From contig CM017558.1 in the NCBI GenBank assembly GCA_007844125.1, forward strand, positions 24,138,982-24,202,981: DNA of 64,000 nt, read 5' to 3'. Source of the stretch: Sinonovacula constricta (Eukaryota; Mollusca; Bivalvia; Cardiida; Solecurtidae). Numbering within the stretch: the stretch's first letter is position 1; every line of letters begins with the position of its first letter. Both the position numbers and the translations under genes were made by a program. This document shows, in pieces, positions 56,030 to 64,000 of the stretch. The notes beneath the pieces are model-generated. The model had not been told where the DNA came from. It searched no databases and saw nothing but the letters and a program-made list of their open reading frames with translations.

Positions 56030-57410
56030 TCGTGTTGCAAGAATGCAGTTTGAACGAGCAAAGTCACGGCGTCTGTTTGTAAGTAAAGGAAAGACCACAT
56101 ATCGATTCAAATTGACAGAACATGGTGAAGAGATTCCATTCCTTACGAACAACCGCCTTGAGTGTCTCGGAAAATGGTTTGATTCATCGTCCATGGACAG
56201 ATGCAGCCAAGAATAAGCTAAGATACAAGCCGATAAATACTTGCATAGATTTCTGCCTAGACATGTCTGGTCATTGACAGTGAATGGAATACCAATCAGA
56301 GCAGTGGAACAGACGGAGAACATCGACAAGCATCTAAAAAGATGGCTTGGCCTACCACCATCATTTATCATTATTTGGCTTTATGACCACACAACACAAA
56401 CATATGCACATCAGCTCAATTACTGAAAAGTTCGTGTTTGCAAAGGGCCGAAACGTTTGCTCACACTGTGTTATTGAAGTGATGACAAGAACATCACTGC
56501 TGACATTTAAGACAGAATAGGAATAAAATGTTTCAGCAAAGTAGGAAAGCAACGAAACCAGACCGATTGTGTTTGATGAAACGAGAGAGTAGGCAACAGG
56601 AAGACAAAGCAATGTCAGCAAAAGCACTGCAAATGGACCCATTAGAGAATTGGACATATTTGAACGTAACGGAAAGAAAAATCACATTGCAAGAGTTGAG
56701 GACATACGAACTATTTCAATTCATTTTGTTCTCCTCCGTTCCATTTAAGAAATTTCGGATTTCAATCAATAGCATCATCGCGCCACATTTTGTGCAACCT
56801 CTTTGTCAAAGGGACAATACCGCTGGTGCCATGACCAAGTCTTAGGAGGTTAGAGTCATGAAAGAAAGAAGTCATTACCTCACTAGTCAAACTCCCACTT
56901 CACTAACTTCTTTCGCGAAGTAATGAAGAGCTAAAGTTTAACAAAAAGTTCCAAATGTTTGGAGATGAAGGTGGATCTGAATGGCGCTAACAGTTCCCAG
57001 GAGAAATAGGCCTTACTTCTCCACAGCCTCCACCCCCCCCCCCCCCCCCAAACACGCGCCCCCGCCCCTTCCGACATAGTTATCTGGCGCAAGTCTTCAA
57101 AGGTGAAACCGATTGAGTTACCTGTGCATCGGGAAGAAATAATTGAGAAATTGTATGAACTAACAAGATTAAAACATAAAGATCATGCGCAAACATGCCG
57201 CGAGATGAAGTGGAAAACATGGATATTCCCACTGGAAGTTGAGTGTCGGGATTTTTAATCGCACTCGATATGGAAAATGTTTGGCCAATGAGGATAACAG
57301 GGAAGTCTCGAAAGACTGCAGCCCATGCTCTTGTAAAAGCTGCCGAAAAAGCATCCAGTTAGCTATGGCAACATTGTAACAAACCAAGCTGGCATCCAAC
57401 GTAGATGAGG
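56030..57410 (+). pseudogene. Decayed reverse-transcriptase-type element (C-terminal part)
   Basis: Three broken pieces in order. The first, near 56034, reads ARMQFERAKSRRLFVSKGK and goes on to LECLGKWFDSS and KRWLGLPPS. The second is near 56550-56720 (AMSAKALQMDPLENWTYLN). The third, near 57130-57400, has KWKTWIFPLEVECRDF and then GKSRKTAAHALVKAAEKASS. These match, from memory of family patterns, the C-terminal part of an RT-bearing protein common in fish, cnidarian and mollusc genomes. It carries several frameshifts and stops, and a 17-base C run at 57033-57049. It is not functional. Confidence 0.65.
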
Positions 57411-58018
57411 TACAGGCTGACGACCTTATCTGCTCCGCCAACAGGAGTTTTTTTATTGTTATTTTCGCAATCTGTAAAATATAATTATTTTCCGTGGTAA
57501 TACCAAGCTGAATTGTTTGGCAAAAATGATTAACAATGTAATATTTTTATTCATTACAGTGGCCTTTTTACCTTACAATATCTCACAAAAGATTATTTTA
57601 TTTCCGACATTTACAAAACGAAACCTCAGATGCCTTTGCGTATTTCCTAGAAGTCCTTGTACTTATTTTAATCAGATGTGTTTCTAACCAATTGAGTTTT
57701 TTCTTCCGCAACTCGTTTGTTCTATCGTGAACATTCACATTACTGGTCAACAACATTACAAAAGAACGTTTGTACAGCACAAATGGAATCCAACCATCCT
57801 TTGTAGTATTATATAAAAAGTTCCAACGCAAACATTTAATAACATTTACTGAAACGACGCCTAGCAGAAAGATATGAACGTTCATATTTAGCATTGTTGC
57901 TCTGCATAATTCTATCACAAAACACAATCCTATATGATCAACGATCTGAAACATTTACTACATTTCTTTCTAAATTGTTGTATGACTACAATCGCTTAGT
58001 AATTACTTTTTCAATTTC
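57411..58018. other. Spacer before the mariner element
   Basis: About 0.6 kb. The minus-strand frame at 57.6-57.95 kb has no recognisable domain. Confidence 0.4.
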
Positions 58019-58307
58019 TACGAGGTATGTTCGTAAAGTTCGTGGACAACCTCATTGTTAAACCAATATTTAAGTTAATATAATAAAAAAAACTAAAGCA
58101 TTTTATAGGATTTTCAAGTACTCATATTTATTGGTGTACAATGGGAGAACATAACTGTCGTCATGGTTACGTTCCCTCTATTTTTCTTGGAACAACATAG
58201 CAACTGTCTCTCAAGTTTCCGAAATATTTTGCTCAAATAACGTCGGAAACGCGCAAAAAGCTAACAACAATGATTCTTGACGTCATTGTTGTGAATTTTG
58301 ACGTCGT

Positions 58308-59375
58308 TTGTTTAGTTGCTTAGCCGTTATTCCGGAAACGCATATCAAGCAACTCGAAAGGGCTACAACATTCAAAATTGAGCACCGTTGCGTCATCAAC
58401 TTCTGCGTAAATGCAAATAAGACGCCAACAGATACGCTTAAGTTCATGCAGAAAGGAGACTCTAATGTTTCGAGAAGTCTTGTGTTTGGCTGGTGCAAGA
58501 AGTTTAGAGATGGATTGGACGACGTTAGCGACAGACCACGCACCGGGCGACCTCGGCGAAGCGAACAAGACGTCACGAAGATTCGGGATGTCATAAGTAA
58601 AGACAGGCGAAGATCGGTACGCGAGATCCGTGATTTGACGGGAATAATGTTGTATACCGAACATTTACAGAAAACTTAAACATGAGCAAGGTGTGTGCTC
58701 GCTGGGTCCCTTAGATTACTTCAGCAAGACCCGAAAACAGCGCGTGTAAGGCTCTCCAGATCATTTCTCAACCGCTACGACCGCGAAGGAGACCGGTTTC
58801 TGCATCGGATTGTTACGATGGACGAAACGTGGCTGTTCCTATAGGAGCCTGAATCCATGCAGCAGTCCATGGTCTGGAAGCATCCAGGATCTCCACCACC
58901 TAAGAAGGCGAGAACCTGCAAGTCATCCGGGAAGTTCATATTTATGTTCTTCATGAATGCGCTCGGACTGATCTTGCAGCATGCGGTACCACAAGAAACC
59001 ACGGTCAATGCTGCCTATTTTCAAAAGGTATGATATTGAAAATCGTATGTTTTTATTTTTTAAAAACGTTTTAAATACTGTATAAATTAATTATAAAAGT
59101 TTATTACGTTTAATCGTAGTTAAAAAAATGTTTTATCTATTCAAAATGAGAATGTTTTTTTTTTCATTTTTCAGGTTATACGTCGCGACCTCACAAAAGG
59201 CCCTAAGGCGAAAACGTTCCGGCATGGAAATTGAGGAAATAATCTACCACCATGACAACGCCCCATCCCATCGAGCAACTGACACCCTGGAGACGATTGA
59301 CTTCCTCGGCATGGAGCGACTTAAAAGAACTAAAACAAAACAGAAATATATGTGTTCCAAAACCGCTTTCCCTTA
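58308..59375 (+). pseudogene. Mariner transposase pseudogene
   Basis: The N-terminal HTH region is readable (NFCVNANKTPTDTLKFMQKG, then FRDGLDDVSDRPRTGRPRR). Frameshifts follow, then VCARWVP, RFLHRIVTMDETWLFL with the first catalytic Asp, a stop, and VNAAYFQK. After the 147-bp insert the frame resumes as VIRRDL, shifts, and gives IIYHHDNAPSHRATDT with the second Asp. The region of the third Asp (YSPDLAPxD) is missing. Confidence 0.9.
59028..59174 (+). other. Intron-like insert in the mariner transposase
   Basis: 147 bp with GTATGA at the left, a pyrimidine-rich stretch and TTTTTCAG at the right, exactly between codons for AAYFQK and VIRRDL, which are adjacent in mariner transposases. The flanking frame joins cleanly after removal. 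The insert contains stops. Confidence 0.7.
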
Positions 59376-59680
59376 AAAAGACAACTCTAACCGTTTACAA
59401 TACCGTTTATCGTTTCACAAAACCTTAGAGCCTGGACATTGCTGCGAGGGATTTCTCGACGTCAAGTGCGAGACAAAAATGACGTTAATCTACCGCATAT
59501 GTGCCTAAGTTGTTCTACTTATTTTATTGTAACTTAACTATTGTTGAATGTATTTTTGTAAAATTTTACATGTGGGTACAAGATGCTTCGCCGATTTTAA
59601 CGATATAAAATGTTTTGAAATCGGATACAAATTAGCTTGCTTTTCTTACTTGTCCACGAACTTAACGAACATACCTCATA

Positions 59681-62600
59681 TATCTGTGAAGTGATCTCAT
59701 ACAAACAGTTAACTGTCACGGAACTTAACTCATGCGAACAAATAGTTGTGACTGTCATTGTTCAGGTAATTTCATTCAATGTCTCATCATGTATTCCCAA
59801 ACTGTGTTGTTTGTATATCGACCGTCAGTTTTCGACATAATGTAAACAATTTAAAGACACCACGTCAACTTCTCCAGTAATATTATATATCCACAATGAT
59901 TAGTACCAGTGTACATAAACATGTACCATTTACATGATATTGAAAAAAATGCTCAGCTGGGTGTTTACATCTAAACCTAAGTAACTGGCTAATACGGATT
60001 CTAAGTTACCTTTGTCTGTTAATAAACATTTATTGTTTTTGCGATTTGTTATCAACTTTATTTTTGTGGTAAAAGCTGTTATATAACGTGTATTTGTTTT
60101 AATTTAACTTCCATATTTAGAATTACTTAATTTGATTTAAATCAATAGTGTGATCATATTGGCGACGCTGAATAAACGTTAGCAAAAGGCATCATCGCCC
60201 TTAAAACAAACATGCATCTTAATGTACTTCTGTACTACACTTAATGAATAAAAAACACAAGGGAAAAATATCAAATAACGATAAGGGTACGGAAATTGAG
60301 ATTTATAATATGAATCTTTGATTTTTACCAAATGCTGCTTTGGGCATTGTCAATAAATGTCAATTAAAATAATGACTAAAACCTTCTTACGTAGTAACCA
60401 CTTTTATACTAATGAAATTAAAAATGAAATGGAACATATGTATATTGACAAGTTTTAAAGATGATAAATCCTGACCACACTTTTTCTTTAAATGGAACAC
60501 ACTCTGAACTAAAATAGTGCGAAACTTTAAGTTTTATTTGAAAAGTTTTTTCTCTGACGTCCTAGCAGATATTTAAAGATTTTATTTTTTAATTTAGATA
60601 AATATGTTATAAGTTAATAAACCAACTTGTTTTATTGATAAAAGTAATATTATCATAGACTTACTTTAAGCTAATTGATAAAATATATAACCGTATAGTT
60701 TGCATATAAAATGGATACATAATTTGTGAAATATGCGTTCTGTCATATTCGAATCCATTAAAAATATGAGCACCGTTCATAAAAAAGATCAAAAATAAAG
60801 AAAAACATTATTTTACTAGAGAGGATTATCATTTACTTTAAACACTATTTTTGTTTCTGTTTGATACAATATTGAACAATAGCAACTGTTATCCTATCAA
60901 AAGATTTTGAAAGTAAGAAATATATAAGATAATTCATCAATTAATTCCTACCGTAAATATAGATTTTCTAAGATGAACTTGTTTATCGTGATTATTTTAA
61001 GACGAGCTTTTTGCGATGTCAAAGAGCAAGAAGAGACTAATATACAATTAAAGGCAATAATAATTAGAATATGTCTACACAAAAGCTTTATCCAGTTGAC
61101 AAAGTATAATGTAAATGGTTAGTGTGGTGGATGGGTCTACCGGATACATCATCTGGCCGCAGCTGCCTTAGAGAAGGTCTCTGTGAGAGAGTATTTAGTT
61201 TATTCATGCTTGCCAATGTGTATCAACCATATAACTGTTTATCGACTTTTTACATTTTAAAGCCATGTATACAATGATTGAATAAATTGGTTTTTGGAAA
61301 TACTACGGTGATATCCCGGCATAGTGTAATCAAGGATAACGAGGGTGGTTGCTCTAGAATTCAAGTTTTACTATTCAACACCCATATTTCATTACTTTCA
61401 AACACAAATAAAAAGGATTAAAGGTCTGTGTTATATATTAACATTCAAATACTGCGATATGGCTTACTTTTGCACGCAAACCTAATTCTGAGGTGATAAG
61501 ATGACAAGCGATATGGAAGCCGAATACAAGTGGCAGTCGCTTTTAGTTTATAAACAGGTTAAGATAGTTGGAATTACATTTTATTTAAATGGTAGTGACT
61601 AATACCTTTTGCGCCCAATTTGTCGAGAAAGCGTTAATGTTCATAAGATTAATGATATACCTTGCTATGAGGTAGTCATTTTGTCATGACGAATTCATAT
61701 GTGCTTAACCGTAATTAAATTTGTTGACGATAAGTGGAACAATTGTTTCTCGGTACTTCGACATATTATAGAGAGTATATGTCTAATTTACATTACTAAA
61801 CAGGTATTTAAGTTCCATGTATAAATATTTAAGTATGTCTTTGTGGTCCTTGCGAACAACCAGACCAAAGTACCAAGTGAAGAATAAAACAATGCCAACA
61901 CGTGGTAAGAATGGAAAAAATAAAGAAAAATGATTTATTAAGTTAAGAGAAAAAATAGGAAATATTATGTTTCTTACAGGATTGCACTACGCGATACAGT
62001 TTTAAAGGCGGCGACAAAAACAAATTAATCTTTAAGCTAAATTAGATAGGGCAACATAGAAAACACCTGGTACCATAATCTAAACAAACCTTTGCAAATT
62101 AGAACATCATTCTGAAACATTTAATTTGGTATTAATTGGTGATATGAATGTGGTAGTTTATTCAGATTACGCCTCCGTTCAAATAATATACATATTATTT
62201 TTATTTGCCTAACAATTACATTTACAACAGTGAAGAGGTTTACTTATGTAGATGGCTTTCCATTGATTACTTCGTTACTTTATTTCAAAGTTGAATTATA
62301 AAAAGTTTTAGCAACCATATTCACTACATTTTTTAATATTTTATATTTTAAGAAAATATATTTATGTCAGGATGTTTTGCAAAGTTACTTTATGCACATT
62401 GCTTATGTGAATTCTGGAATCTGGACAAAATTTGTGATTCCTGGGCAAGGTAAGAGATATGTATAAACGAAACGTAATTCAAATATTGTTAACAAAAAAA
62501 AACAAATTATTAAGTAATATTATGCGCTAAGATTTCAAACACAACAAATAAGACCCAAATTAATTAATAATGACTTAAAAATTTGAAATTTAAATGATAT

Positions 62601-63378
62601 TCACAACGCAGTTATGTATCTTTAAGTGTACTCAGATAAAGATAATGGCATGCCAAAGTCGTTAGAAATGTAAGTGGTATAGCTAACGCTCAAGCAAACT
62701 TAAGGGTTGTTCCACGACTGGTTGGGCCGGTGTCACGATAACTGAAATACTGTTGCAGGAACGATAAAAAAAACAACATATTCATGAAGAAGTTTTTGCT
62801 GAATATACACACTTTAAAAATCAAATTAATGTTTGAGCAGAGACAAATTTTGCATTGGAAGTTAAACGATATCAAAGAAAATGAAATTTTATGAATAGAA
62901 GATCCATTAAATCATTTCTGCTTTTGGGATTTGCATTTGCTCCCTCTCTTAAGCAACATCAAGCGGAAGGAGAAAATTTGGTTGCTTTAGAGAGGTAGTT
63001 GCTCTAGGGACGTAACCCTTAGACATGTGTATACATGTATACATGTACTTAAGTATTTTAGTATCAGTAGAATTAATTGTTTTAAATCCATTTAATGTTA
63101 TTTTCTTCTGTTATTTGCTTAGCTTTATTTCTATTTATCTAAAAATTTATTTTATCTTATTTAATAAAAGTCTTTTATATAGTTAAGTTTATTGAAATGT
63201 ACTAAATTAAATAGTTAAGAATTATAATTTTAAACTGATGTACTTTTCTATATAAAGTTCATATTGTTTTGATTTTAACAGCCAACAACAAGACAAAACA
63301 ACACATTTAAACATTTTAATCAAACTATAACATTATAAAAGTATGCTAAATATCACATGAATATTTTTGCAAAAGCTA
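59681..63378. other. Intergenic, no gene supported
   Basis: About 3.7 kb of very AT-rich sequence without a domain, RNA or complete repeat that I can identify. Confidence 0.5.
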
Positions 63379-63504
63379 AGCCTGTGTTCTACCACACCAA
63401 AACTGATCAGCAATAGCCTGAGCTGATTTCCCCGAGTCTAATAGCTTAACAACAGTTACACTTTGGTCAAGAGACAGAAATACATTTTTCGTTTTAGAGC
63501 TCAT
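63379..63504 (-). pseudogene. Fragment of a CENP-B/Tigger-type transposase
   Basis: On the minus strand, SSKTKNVFLSLDQSVTVVKL and then LDSGKSAQAIADQFWCGRTQ match the N-terminal CENP-B/pipsqueak-like HTH of pogo/Tigger transposases (LTLEQKxxVIKLLExGKSQxxIAxxFGVGKTQ). The frame hits a stop right after the HTH, so this is a relic. It may be related to the MITE at 39332. Confidence 0.75.
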
Positions 63505-64000
63505 TTTAATTGAACAGACAACAGTAAGCAGATACAGCAATAATGAAGACAGTTTCTTTAGAGACTGATACGTAGAAAACTGCGATGGGTATTTAAAAGA
63601 ATTGCTGTTTTTAACACTGATGACCAATTTATGCCAGTAATCAATTGTTCGTGAATTACTCCACCCACTAGGCCACTAATAGACGAATGATTGGTGCATT
63701 TAAAAGACCGCTTAATTACTCATAAAGAACTTGATTTGGTTTAATTACCCTAATTGGCTAACGTGTGGTAGGCCTCAAACGTGTGTTCCTTATAGTTATT
63801 CTAGCAATAGGGCATTTATCTTAATAACACACAAAAAATGTGAAAACAATGTTCGATTGAACCAAGTGGTAACCGTCGCTTTACAAAAAGACATTATATG
63901 CGGGATCCAGTCACGTTTGTTTGAAAATTTCCGATATCACTCGGCATCACGGAAAATGCCGAAGGCTAACAACGACTGGCGAAACAAATCATCGGTCGCT
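63505..64000. other. Right edge of window
   Basis: Probably includes the 5' non-coding part of the CENP-B/Tigger fragment, read on the minus strand. No other feature recognised. Confidence 0.4.

Larger units (their letters stand above)
58021..59678 (+). mobile_element. Full-length but inactive mariner-like transposon
   Basis: Flanked by TA (58019-58020 and 59679-59680). The 28-bp terminal inverted repeats (58021-58048 and 59651-59678) match at 26 positions; the 5' end starts CGAGGTATGTTCGTAAAGTT. The element is 1658 bp, longer than the usual ~1.3 kb, partly because of a 147-bp intron-like insert. The transposase inside is broken. Confidence 0.95.

Overview
The window is eukaryotic, AT-rich genomic DNA from an animal. 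Genes are split into many small exons with canonical GT-AG introns, and the spacers are full of microsatellites and decayed DNA transposons. The domain mix (fucolectin/F5-8-type C domains, MEGF/laminin-like EGF repeats and a receptor tyrosine phosphatase) is the kind expanded in bivalves and other molluscs. A bivalve is my best guess; that is inference, not proof.

Layout. (1) 1324-5499, + strand: the last eight recognisable exons of a receptor-type protein tyrosine phosphatase (gene A). They cover the end of catalytic domain D1, a linker and a degenerate D2 domain; the 5' part lies left of the window. (2) 5.5-18.1 kb: no intact gene. It holds a perfect AAT/ATT inverted microsatellite and a relic block (11.9-15.0 kb) that matches the 3' end of the next gene and its downstream flank. 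The block contains a broken cytoplasmic-tail exon and possible RPTP juxtamembrane relics. (3) 18148-48571, + strand: a nearly complete 15-exon gene (gene B). Its exons join to exactly 2421 nt (806 residues plus stop). Predicted order: signal peptide, F5/8, EGF, EGF, F5/8, EGF, EGF, EGF, F5/8, EGF, transmembrane segment, short tail. The tail has an ITIM-like SAYATL and a YDNP motif and no phosphatase domain. Its introns hold two dead EGF exons, long GTA/TAG arrays, a truncated mariner, a pogo/Tigger-like MITE and a tRNA-derived SINE-like piece. (4) 48605-50574: a non-autonomous hAT-like element inserted 33 bp after the stop codon of gene B. (5) 50.6-64 kb: repeats and relics only. These are the flank matching 15 kb, a CTAA array, a ~59-bp minisatellite, a decayed reverse-transcriptase-type element, a complete but inactivated mariner with an intron-like insert, and a CENP-B/Tigger fragment on the minus strand.

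How it fits together. Genes A and B look like members of one tandem receptor family. Gene A would dephosphorylate tyrosines in the cytoplasm. Gene B keeps a modular lectin/EGF ectodomain and membrane anchor of the kind found on such receptors, but ends in a 40-residue tail that could itself be tyrosine-phosphorylated. Nearly all of its introns are phase 1, which fits growth by tandem duplication of F5/8-EGF-EGF modules. The dead EGF exons and the relic block show that duplication and decay have continued. The most interesting system here is this phosphatase-less companion receptor and the visible history of how it was built.
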